Assembly: GCA_965153455.1 (NCBI GenBank)
Contig: OZ234501.1
Coordinates: 4,154,001 to 4,218,000, forward strand
Reading direction: 5' to 3'
Source: Sphagnum compactum
Taxonomy: Eukaryota > Bryophyta > Sphagnopsida > Sphagnales
Length of the DNA: 64,000 nucleotides
A model generated the notes under the pieces. The model was not told the origin of the DNA, did not search any database, and was given only the letters and a program-made list of their open reading frames with translations. The position numbers were made by a program, and so were the translations under genes. Each line of letters begins with the position of its first letter. Position 1 is the stretch's first letter. Of this stretch, positions 49,870-59,789 are shown piece by piece.

Positions 49870-50860
49870 TGCATTTCAATTATCACCCCATATGACATTT
49901 GTTAGCCTATCCTTGAATATGTTTAAAACCTCAAAGTTGTGACGTGTTGTTTGGCCATTTGTTGAAAGGAATTTGTAGTTATTGATTTGTTGTAAATTAA
50001 AAAACATTATGGGGCAACCTACCAACGCATTTTTTTGCGTTGGTAGCATCTTGCTCCTTTGCAAAGCCATATAATGATGGCATCACCTTTTGTAAATGCC
50101 CAACTTCACCCTAATCGCACACACCTTTGTACACAACATTTGATTTGTTTGCCAGAAAATGCAACATAATGTTATCCTTGGACAAGTCAATGTGCAAAAT
50201 TCCACAATGATGTACTTCATTCATGTGTTTATGAATGCCCATGCCAACTTCACACGATTTCACCTGAAGGCAACAAGTTGTGTTCACCCTTCCATATCTA
50301 GCCCGCCTTGTTGCGATAAAGTACGATTATCAATAATGGGAGAGTATTTTGTGTTGTAATCCAACATTTATCGAAGAGTTCCCCCATTCCACCACAATGT
50401 GTATACCTCTATGGTCTTTGTGTGGATGGCAAGGAATTTGATGACATTTGGACGTTCGCACATGCATGCTAACGTTTCCACTAATTGTTGCTTATGTGTT
50501 TTTCACTTGTCATCCGTCTTCGATGTCTTCCTCACTAATTTAATTGTGTTTGGGATGCGATCGAATCTTTTGATTCACACCTTGTGCACAACACCATAAC
50601 CACTTTGATTGTTTCCACCTAACAACGGGAACACATTTGTTGTGTTTAGAATCCATAACACACCATGATTTCCAATTTGGGCTAAAAGGTTTTGAGCGCC
50701 TTTTTCCATCCATGGTGCAAGCCTCGCCTTTTTTTCGACCAATTCTTCAAAAATTTGGCCCACCATGAATTTTTTTCCCACAAGTTCGCCAACTCCATGG
50801 TCTAGTGCACCTTGTCCTTTTATGGATAAAGGACATCAAACCATTGCAACAAGTTTGTGT
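49870..50860 (-). pseudogene. Decayed protein-kinase-like domain
   Basis: Reading the minus strand down from 50860 gives a nearly continuous kinase-like chain. It has a glycine-loop-like GGNNQSGYGVVHK (about 50581-50620), PNVIKFLAIHTKTIEVYTLW with a following NGGTL (50360-50460), then KLAWAF. In a shifted frame comes a catalytic loop HIDLSKDNIM (about 50160-50190), the HxDxxxxN pattern. A CD-stop-GE stands where a DFG-type motif is expected (about 50115). At least seven in-frame stops, mostly TGA at former CGA sites, and frameshifts make it non-functional. The domain is divergent, with no obvious subfamily that I can name. It may be the 3' part of the relic at 53.2-54.5 kb on the same strand. 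Confidence 0.75.
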
Positions 50861-51225
50861 CTGAATTCGAAATTTTACATTCAATGACGCACCCCAAACT
50901 CCTTGATTAACTCAAATGCAAGTCCCAAAGTGAAAACAACGGAAGAAGAGAAAGTTGGGTTATGTTCCTTCGTTCGTAACACTTTAAGGGTAGAGGGCCA
51001 TGTTAGAGCTCCAGGATGGGGAGTATGATGAATGACAAATGGGTAAATTATTCATATCAATCTACAAAAAAACCAATTAACAAGTTGGTTAGTGCATAAT
51101 TGAAGCGTTTTTTGGTGCACGGACGAACCACGGGCATACACGGGCTCATAAGATTCACCATAACTCGGATTTGGGGGAAGCCACCACCTTTCTTTTATAG
51201 CATTCTCTATGATTGGCCATTAGGG

Positions 51226-51816
51226 CTATAACCAAATGTCATTTTTTCGAGGGACTCCCAAGCAGGGACTTTTGGGAAATTCTCGAAATTGGGACTTTTG
51301 CCACTTTGGATGCCTATAACTTCTTGTGTAGACCTCCAATTCAGGTGAAGTTTGAAACAAAGTTGTAACCCTTGTCAAAATATTTCTAAAGATATGTGGT
51401 GTGCCCCTTGTACACATGTAATTTGACCGATCGTTGAAATATGCCATTGTGTGCTCCATAAAAAATGTAACAACAATTTCTTGAAATCGTCGCGTGGTGA
51501 TTCGTTTATGATCATTATCTTCAAGGTTTTGGGGGTTTCGGGTTTGTGTAGATGAAATGTTTTCCCTGCCAAACGTTTTTGCAACCTTTCGTTTGTGCAT
51601 GGTTGAGGGTGGTCGTTCAAAGGTTTCGGGGGGTAAGTCCCAGATGATGTGTGGGACAACTTGTTTCGAAAGTTTTGGTGAAATTACCTGCTTGATGGTT
51701 GTCCGCCATACAGTGGTCTGTTTAATAGTTGTTTGCCCGATTATCCACTCAACAACATCCTTCAAATTTTGGATGACAAAAAACCAAAAGTCTTTCCAAA
51801 CACTAATTGTTAAAAA
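51226..51816 (-). other. Long stop-free stretch of unknown meaning
   Basis: About 195 codons stay open on the minus strand, without an ATG at the 5' end. The frame includes SKQVVPHIIWDLPPETFERP and THRTRNPQNLE-like sequence, with no recognised domain. It lies between the two halves of the kinase-like relic, so it may be intron, inserted element or a lost exon. No function is proposed. Confidence 0.35.
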
Positions 51817-52039
51817 CAATTAGAGTCTTGAGAAGTCAAGGTTCAATGTGGTCCAAAATATTCACAAAATGCAAAAAAAATAGCCCTTCACCAAGGACTT
51901 GATCACTTCAACTCACCCAAGGTTCCACGCAATGGTTGTAAAGGGGCAACCAAAGACACAAAACCCAAATGAGAACAAGGTGCTCAAAACTGAATCATGG
52001 ATTACATTTGATAACTCATATACCTTGAAAAAACCTCTT

Positions 52040-52480
52040 TTAAAATTCAGTTATTATTGGACAGTTGAAACAAATTCGGTCGCCATCGGTCACCATGACG
52101 ATTATCAGATGGCAACCAAATTTGTTAGCATATCCATTTGGGACGATCGAAATACATAGCTATCATCCGATGGTGACCAAATTTAATTAGTGTCTTTGGA
52201 TGGTGACCGAATTCAATTGCCACACAACTATGGCGATTGAAAACCTTTTGGTCGCCACATGTGGGTGGCGATTGAAAAAAATTTAGTCGCCATGCCTTCA
52301 TGGCGATCGAAAGGTTTTCAGTCGCCACAATCACTTGGCAACCAAAAGGTTTTCGGCCGCCACAATGTGTTTCCCCTCCCCCCCCCTGCCCCCCTTGCCT
52401 CATTTTTTCCCTTCTTTGCTTCCCCCGCTTGATGGCGATCAAAACCCTTTCGGTCGCCATCTTATGTGATCCCCTCATTT
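52040..52480. repeat. Direct and inverted TTTGGTCGCCA/TGGCGACCAAA repeats
   Basis: At least ten diverged copies of a GGTCGCCA(T)/(A)TGGCGAC core occur in both orientations, often with CAAAAGGTTTTCGG-like sequence between. This resembles the flank at 15.05-15.42 kb and 47.03-47.1 kb. A C-rich tract lies at about 52373-52397. Confidence 0.75.
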
Positions 52481-53249
52481 AAAAAAGGGGTTACTAATGG
52501 GAACTTGAATGGAACATGTTGTGAACAAATGGAAAAATAGAAAACAATCCTTCCTTGTTGGGGGCAAAATTTGATGCAATTTTTGTAACACATCTAAATA
52601 ACTTGGGCTCTATGCTGCTATGCACTACCACTGACGATAAACTTTTACATGCATTTGGAATTGTTCAACAAAATTGCAATAAACAATTAACAAAGAAAGA
52701 TTTCTCTAAAGTTTCAAAATGAAATGTGTTTTCCTCTCTTACATTATACAAATAAAAATGAAATGAAAGGCCATGAGTGTTGTAAAAAAAACCATAGCAA
52801 GCTTCCAATAGAAAGAAAATAGAGAGATTTCAAAATATGCATGCAACAACAATAAAAAAAACAAGAAATCCAAAAGGTTCCAACCATATAAGAGGTCATA
52901 TATAACGACATCATTCTAATAGTTATATAACAAATTTTGAGTTATAATAATTCATTTTAACATATTATGGAAAGGAACATGGTAGGACAAAATATTATGG
53001 GAGTCTATTGTCATCCTACCTAAACTATCTCTAATGAAAATTCATCGTCATTGGAATTACAATTATATGTTTTCTATTCACTCTAATCACATTGTCATCA
53101 TTGAGGTTCAATCTGTAACTAGCTTCAATTAGGTTTACATTATTAAACTTTTAGCGAAAACAACTTGTTTACCCATATTGTTATATAACTATCAATTTTG
53201 TACAATATTCAGGCTACTTTACAATGTACTTATGTTGCATCCAATGGTA

Positions 53250-54480
53250 AATTCCACCTCACCTTATTGTTACGATCTATTATTTCCTTTATTATTACTT
53301 TCCCCAATATGAATACCACGTTGACTAGCACGATTTCCTAGCCCAATGGGTTCCCCATTCAAAATTACTTCCAACCCAGAAAGATTATTTATTTCATTGA
53401 GCATTATGGCCGTGTGAGGAGATATTGTAGTTAATAATGCAAAAGCACCATCATTTTTGAAACATGGCCTTTCACTAGTCTCCTCCAATGTCAAGTTGGC
53501 TTGGTTTTCAACCTAAAGATTACTTGTGGTGAACCCCCGCCTGATCTCCTCCCCCATCATGTTGTACCAAGCATGTTCCGAATTTAAACCATATTCAAAT
53601 TTGTTGGTTTTTAGATTATACACCCTCGAAACATTTGATAAAAACCAACGGTGTCATGTATCGGTCATTGATGGGTACAACAATTCACATGCTTTTTGAA
53701 TCATGGATTTGTCATATTGTTATTTGTCATATCAACTCCCCCATGTAATAACATACATGCCAACATTCCAAATCCATTTCATGTTTGTGCCCCATGCTTG
53801 TGGCCTATTGGGTGTGTTCAACATATTGTATTCCTAATGTTCTGGCATGGCCATTCAAAAATTGAATTATTTGTATAAGTGCCTTTGAAATGGGGCCCTA
53901 CATTGTGGACAACTCCTTACCACCATTAAAGTGATTAGGCATTACGAATGGTACATGTGTTAACAAGTGCCCAAAATCCATGCTCCTTCTGGTTCAAATG
54001 GGGAACAATAAATAAGGCATAGTTCTCCATTTTGTGTGAAGGGTTGAGGTGTGGGCCATAAGAGTTCCCCTTTTTTTAACATGGTGGTGACATATTCTTA
54101 ATCAAACTTGTGATGTGTCGCCCAATCAATGCTTGCATTCTCCGCCATCTTGGGTAAATTGTTAGGAAACATCTCAAATATCCTTGGCCATGATGTCAAA
54201 CCATGTGATTGGAACCTCCCATCTTTACGGTATTTCATTTGCATTCTTACAAACTTCACCTCCATCTACGTAGCTTGAGATTTGCCAAAATACATGTAAG
54301 ATGCATGTGGTTCAAATTCTGTTTGGTCGCCTTCACAAACATTTCAACATTTCTTCAATATTGTTCTTTCATATCAATCAGTGGTTGATGGTAATGTTCA
54401 ATGTCTTCCACAAAATTCAAGTGTTATTTTTCCACCTTAGTGGCCTTTGCAAATGCCTCTTGCAGTGCTTGTTGTTAAGT
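53250..54480 (-). pseudogene. Decayed coiled-coil and novel-region ORF, likely 5' part of the kinase-like relic
   Basis: The minus strand keeps a protein-like chain of about 400 residues with few breaks. First comes a charged helical segment (ALQEAFAKATKVEK; FVEDIEHYHQPLIDMKEQ) at 54475-54300. Then a conserved-looking block, EYVTTMLKKGELLWPTPQPF and LIYCSPFEPEGAWILGTC, at about 54120-53940. Then KACELLYPSMTDT and RVYNLKTNKFEYGLNSEHAW, ending LNGEPIGLGNRASQRGIHIG at 53270-53340. Stops are scattered (TAA, TAG, TGA). I recognise no named domain. Strand, order and similar decay suggest one ancestral gene with the kinase-like part at 49.9-50.9 kb, but the join is not proven. Confidence 0.55.
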
Positions 54481-55850
54481 AGTAGCATCTTATTCTAACC
54501 CAAGACACTTTGCTTGGCATGCATCACAGGAGTGGAAGGTTACCCATAGTTGATATGCAATTGATGCTTAATTGTTTTGATATTGGGAAATGACATTTAA
54601 TTTTGCAATTGGCCCAATGGGTAGTGAGTATGTTGCCATTTTCGCTTATGTTTTTTTTGTTTGTCGTTTGTTGCAATTTTTTGGGGTTTTCATTTCAATT
54701 TTGAAATCTTATTGGGCTTGCTCCTTAGTTTATGATGGCTTTTGTTTCTACGATCTTGGTCAATTTGCCTTGAACATTATTAAGTTCTACACCAAATATT
54801 TTAAACGTCAATGTTGAAGATTTGGTCTTGACATCCTTGCAACAAGGCCTGAATCTTTACTTTTGAACGTAGAGATTTATTATTATTTAGTATTAACATT
54901 GTTGTTTGTCTTGTGCACTAATGTTGTTTGTATGTGTAGGTCCACCATGTGTTGGAATGGGTGGCACTAGATTGGTTAGTGTTCAATTCTCTCACATGGT
55001 TTTTTGAGATAGAAAAAAGAAAGTTGTCTATATGTTTTAGAAAAATAATGTTAACTATTCATTTTCACACATACACCCATTGAAATGAAGGTAACTTCAT
55101 TAACACATAGCTAAGAAAAAAAAGGTGATTGCTTAAACAAATTCTCATTATTTTGCATGTAACCAAACAATTTGACAACTCTTAACTTCATGTAGCCAAA
55201 TTTGCTAGCCCATGGGTCCACTAAGTAGCCAACTTGGCAACACCCGAAATGTGAAAATAAAAACACTATTTCAAATAGAGAATTTAAAAAATAATTCAAC
55301 ATTTTCAAAAGTAATTCAATTACTTCCAAACTTGAAAAGGTACTCCCATAGGTAAGCACTTTCTTGCCCGTATGTACCTACCACTTTCTTGTCCTTACCT
55401 ACCTATCACCTTTCCCTCCCCCCCCCCCCCCCCCCTTACCTACTTACCTATCTATCAACCTCCTCAAGTGTCTAAGGAGAGGTCACTTATATATTTGGGT
55501 ATATGGATTGTTGGGGCATTTGTTGGCCTTGCCTACCACCAAGGCCAAGGACATTGTGTTTAGACTCATTATGGAGTATAGTAGCTTAATGGATTTTGGC
55601 CCATACTAGGTAATAACAATAGGTCTATTTTTATATGAGGATTTTTGAAAGATGAAATTTTTTGGCTTGTGTTGAAACTTGAGATTAGTTATAGAATTAT
55701 AATATCTTGAAGGATTTTGGTTTCTTTTAGAGGGATTTTTTGAAAATTATACTTTTGCATGGTGAAATATTTGAGTTTCCGTAGTTTTTCTTTTGCCTTA
55801 AGATCCTTTTTAATGTAAATGGCAAGGCCACAGTGTCACACACCCCTTGT
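54481..55850. other. Spacer with poly-C tract and repeat B copy
   Basis: No gene is supported. Poly-C (18 C) lies at 55418-55435, next to CTACCTACTT-type microsatellite-like sequence at 55370-55460. Repeat B copy 2 fills 55560-55850. Confidence 0.6.
55560..55850 (+). repeat. Dispersed repeat family B, copy 2
   Basis: Collinear with 37790-38110. It ends just before GC-richer sequence that leads into the promoter of the plus-strand gene at 56.9 kb. Confidence 0.8.
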
Positions 55851-56006
55851 TTTGTTGCAATTTATATCTCTCTTGCTTGAAATCAGCTCATCTCAGCTGA
55901 GGATTTCATTTAGTTTTGCAGGAAATTCGGCACAAGAGTCTGGGAGGGCACACAGGTCTGCTGCTGCTGCTGCGCTAGGCTGCGTGTCAGATTTGATCCT
56001 GAAAAC

Positions 56007-56132
56007 ATGGCCGGCGAAGAACTGTCCTGCATGTGCAAGTTCATTATTGATTCTCGGCCGATTTGGCTCTCCAGAGTTGGATCGATTTCCAGCTCAGGGA
56101 GGAGCTTTGATCATCTGCTCGCACTCTCCTGA
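56007..56132 (+). CDS. Candidate 41-codon small ORF upstream of the 56.9-kb gene
   Basis: An ATG (ATGGCCGGCGAAG context, a good plant start context) opens a 41-residue frame containing MAGEELSCMCKF and IDSRPIWLSRVG. Composition looks protein-like, but it lies upstream of the TATA-like box at 56144 and has no family match that I recognise. It could be a small peptide gene, an exon of another transcript, or chance. Confidence 0.22.
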   Translation: MAGEELSCMCKFIIDSRPIWLSRVGSISSSGRSFDHLLALS

Positions 56133-56143
56133 AATTACGCTCT

Positions 56144-56150
56144 CTCTATA
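56144..56150 (+). promoter_or_regulatory. TATA-like box, TATAAAT
   Basis: CTCTCTCTATAAATGCC closely matches a plant TATA context and lies about 775 bases before the proposed start codon at 56921. If used, it would place transcription start near 56175 and give a long leader. Confidence 0.4.
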
Positions 56151-56272
56151 AATGCCAATCTTGTGAAGGATTTTTCCAAATTTGCGCTGTTGTCTGTGTC
56201 ATCATGGAATTCAAATCTTGTGATTCATCACCCTTTTTTTTTTTCTTTTTCTTATTTTTGGCTGTTTTCTTG

Positions 56273-56480
56273 TTGCAGCAGAATTGCAGGCATGTGACAA
56301 AAGTGGAGATCTGATGTTTGTTGTTGCACCACCACCACCACCACCACGATGTTCACAAGGGCTTTGTTCATGAAGACAATCTCGTTCATGAATGATTTTT
56401 CTCCTCATTTGTTGTTGCATCAGAATTGCAGGCATGTGACAAAAAGTGGAGACTTGATGTTGTTGCACGACGACGACGAT
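56273..56480 (+). repeat. Tandem duplication of about 140 bp in the putative leader
   Basis: GAATTGCAGGCATGTGACAA begins near-identical blocks at about 56280 and 56420. They continue AGTGGAGA(TC/CT)TGATGTT and GTTGTTGCAC, followed by CCA repeats in copy 1 and CGA repeats in copy 2. An uninterrupted 44-codon frame (ATG 56349 to TAG 56483) spans the middle and could act as an upstream ORF. Confidence 0.75.
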
Positions 56481-56920
56481 TAGATGCAAGACAGACAGAC
56501 AGACAGAAACAGAGATACAAGAGAGAGACAGATACAAAGATGGAGACAGAGAGACACAGACACAATGATGATGCTCAACTGCTACTACGTCTTTGGGTCG
56601 AAAGATGGAGCTCGAAAGCTTCTGGAACTGTATAGATTTCTGAGTTTGGAGCGTTTGTCGTTGCAGCAGAAGAGGAGGAAGGAGAAGCAGCATTCGCGAA
56701 AATTCTTGACTCTCATTTGCACTGGAAAAAGTTTTGTCCATGGAATTTGTGAAAGAAAGCACTCCCACTCTCTCTCTCATCATCAGCATCTCTGAATTTG
56801 CTACCGAGGCATAGCGGAGTTTGAGTGCAGTTTCTGGCTGCCGCCGCCGCCGCCGCCGCAGCAGGAGCAGCAGCAGAAACAAGCTCTGTAGGATTCCACA
56901 ACTGGACAGGAGCCATCATC

Positions 56921-59789
56921 ATGGAGCTGCAACAACCTTCTTGTTTTGACGAGAGCCTGGTGCGAGTGAGTACACACTGCCATGCACCATTCTCTCTAGA
57001 ATGAACGATTGAAAATGTCGCAGGTGCTGTGGAGGGTCTGTTTCTATGTAAGACACTCTCAAGTTCTACGTATTCGCAGGTGTTGTGAATCTGTTCGATG
57101 TAGTAAGAACATCTTTCCATTAGGCTGCTGTGATCATATATTTTGTGACCACAGTAGCTTCCCATTATGTTTTTTCAAGTAGCTGTGCTCACATCATCTC
57201 ATAACTCTACAGGTCCTGGCAAGCATTGATCAATCGCAGGAAGCTGTGAGAGCTCTGAGTCAAAATTGTGACTCATTATACAAAGAACATATGTTCCCAG
57301 AGTTTGTAACATGATTAATTGCATATTTTCACCACAATTGCAACTCTCCAATGCAAAGCGCGTGTCCAAGAAACAAAACAAAGCCCTCTGTCAGTGGCTC
57401 TCCATTAGGCTGCTGTGATCACAGCACAATATGTGTAACCGTGCTCATAGTAGCATGATGGAATGAGACCCTAGAGAATCAGATCCTGCGTCGGAGGTGT
57501 TGTAGGTCTGTTGTACGTAAATGAGAGAATCAGGTGCTGTGTGTGTCGGAGGTGTTGTGGATCTGTTTCTATGTAAGAGAATCACAGATTCTATTATATT
57601 CGTGACTGAAATGGTTGTGTAGCTGCTCCTCCTGTCGAAGAAAGGCTGCAGTAACGTGATCATCTATGCAAAATGAAGAAGGAGAAGGAGAGGGAGAAGG
57701 AGAGGAAGAAAGATCTTTTTTGACGACGTGTGTGAATGCTGCTTGGTGACTAGGTACAGGGAGATGATCATGGAAAGCTAATTGACGGTGAGGGAGCTGA
57801 AAGGGATGATCATGGCAATCCAATGCTCGTCTTAGCTTCTTCGTCTCGCACACCACCCGAGAATGCGGCAAGGAGGAGGAGCACAAGTAGTAGTAGTGAT
57901 GGAGAAAGCTGCCGTCAAACAAATAGCAGTAGTGTGAACAACGATGTTTGCAATCAAAACTCTGCTGCTGCAACAACGCTGGTCCATTGTCATCGTCGCT
58001 TCTTCTTCCCTGAACGTGAAGAGTCTGAGGATGATGATCATGAAGGAGATGATGGCCATGATGGTGGCATCCTTGTTGACAGACGGCCGAGGAAGAGCAG
58101 CACCAGCACACCAGCACAACACGTAGGGGCGACATGTAGAGAAGGAGGAGGAAGAGGAGCTTATTCGGAACACGAGGGCAGCGGGTCAGGAGGAGGAATG
58201 TTGTTGGGGGGGTTCGCAGAAGGAGAGACTGATGACGGAGGAAGTAGTCTTCAGTTGGAGAATTGTGACAAACTGGGGACTTTAGGTCTCGTAGAAGGGG
58301 CACTTCTTCGCATGCTTGGAGGAGGAGGAGGAGGAGGAGCAGCAGCAGCAGCAGCAGCAGATTCACCCTCTCTCTCTCACTCTTTGTCACAAAAATCGTC
58401 GCACTCTTTGTCATACAAAGACTCACCATCTTTGTCACAGTCTTTGTCATACAAAAAAGATTCACCATCTTTGTCACACTCTTCGTCGTACAAAAAAGAC
58501 TCACCATCTTTGTCACACTGCTTGTCATACAAGAAAGACTCACCATCTTTGTCACACTCTTTGTCACAAAAGTCGTCAACCCGATCTTTGTCACATTCTT
58601 TGTCACAGAAGTCATCACACTCTTTGTTGTCCCACAAAGATTTACCATATCTGTGTCACTCATTGTCACAAAAGTCCAATGTGCCAGAAAGTTTCTTGGA
58701 TGAGGAAGATCATGGGAAACTGGTTGAGACAGATGTGCTGTTTCAATGCCAATCTCACCCTCACCCAGAAGAAGATGTGGAGATTGCTGAGGCATCATCA
58801 TCATCAGGACCTGATGAGGATCACAAGGAGAGGAAGCTGCTCTCAAGGTTGCTGGACCAGGTATGAGGGGGACCCAGTTTTTGAACCTGTCATATAAACA
58901 TGTGGAAAATTTTCTGCAAACGCCACCATTTGTTGATCCTTGCTGTTGTGGTAAACCCTAAACCCTAAACTCATAACATGTCTGCTTTTGACCATGTGCT
59001 CATCAAGCCAAAACCAGCGTCTTGCTGCAGATATTAATGCTACAGAAGGCAGAAGTTGTTCTGAGGACAAAGAATACTCAACAGGTTGATGTATCAAGCG
59101 ATGTGGTTTCATTGCTTCTTTGTTTGAACACATGGCAGGTACGAACATTGAGGAGGGAGAAAGAGCAAATGGAGCAGCATGTAATGGCAAATAAGCAACC
59201 AATCTTCCATTGGGATGGAGCCAGGATTTGTGCCAGTTGTGTCTCTAAACGAAGTGGAAGGAGAGCAGACAAGAGGCAATCAAGGAATCTTGCAGTGAAT
59301 CATGAGAATTTGAGGCAAACTGTTGAAAATGCAGCTCAGATGGCCAAGGCAGCAGCAGAGGCTGCACAAGCAGCAGCTCTCTCTGTGGCTAAAAACTCCA
59401 CTGCAGTTGAACTGCTCCTGCAAACTCTCAGTCCATCCCTCTCCAGCTCCATTGCAGAGCATTTGGAGAGAAGTGTGTTGAAATGTGGGCAAAACACCAG
59501 ATGCAGACAAACCACAGTTGCCAATGACAAGTCTGAAGAGGAGGAAAACACAGATGTCATGAAGAACAAGAAGGTTGTGAAGCAAAACGATACAACACAC
59601 TGGGTGCTTGGGTTTGCCTTACTTTCTACTCTTCTCTGGAGATATGGAGTTGTCACAATAGGGGCAAGGTTCAGGGGCAAGCTCAGCAATACTCTGGGTT
59701 TCTTTAGAGGCTGGGTCACTGATGGCTGCAAAAACAATAAACTACAAGATGAAAGAACCCATTGCATTGATGGCTCTCTGAAGCCATAA
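56921..59789 (+). CDS. Unrecognised serine-rich, coiled-coil, probably tail-anchored protein
   Basis: Exons 56921-56965 (MELQQPSCFDESLVR), 57760-58860 and 59031-59789 join in phase 0 to about 634 residues. Their borders are strong: GTGAGT/TACAG and GTATGA/TGCAG. The protein has an acidic DDH/EDDDHEGDD region, a glycine-rich stretch, then 13-residue SPSLSHSLSYKKD repeats (about 217-322) and a helical segment (TLRREKEQMEQ; AAQMAKAAAEAAQAAALSV). It ends with a single hydrophobic span (HWVLGFALLSTLLW, about 572-592) and a short basic/polar tail. That layout suggests a membrane anchor with the bulk in the cytosol or nucleoplasm, but I recognise no family. A 54-nt GT-AG segment inside exon 3 (59085-59138) may be spliced. 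Exon 1 rests on splice phase only. The start could instead be the ATG at 57823. Confidence 0.65.
57030..57600 (+). repeat. Scattered short repeats in intron 1 of the 56.9-kb gene
   Basis: GGTGTTGTGGATCTGTTTCT, then ATGTAAGAGA, recurs about four times with changes (near 57033, 57078, 57497, 57549). TTAGGCTGCTGTGATCA occurs near 57121 and 57407. They indicate local duplications within the intron. Confidence 0.65.
58952..58970. repeat. Short interstitial telomere-like repeat in an intron
   Basis: TAAACCCTAAACCCTAAAC lies in intron 2 (58861-59030) of the unrecognised gene, as in LNK intron 7. Confidence 0.85.

Noticed and set aside
37790-55850. Reading the two family B repeats as LTRs of one retrotransposon
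   Set aside because: The 17 kb between them holds a normal BAG gene and unrelated spacers, with no reverse transcriptase, integrase or gag sequence.
57569-58846. 425-codon open frame on the minus strand
   Set aside because: It is antisense to the plus-strand gene whose exons join in phase. The frame is open because the 39-nt repeats have a period divisible by three, and its translation is low-complexity.
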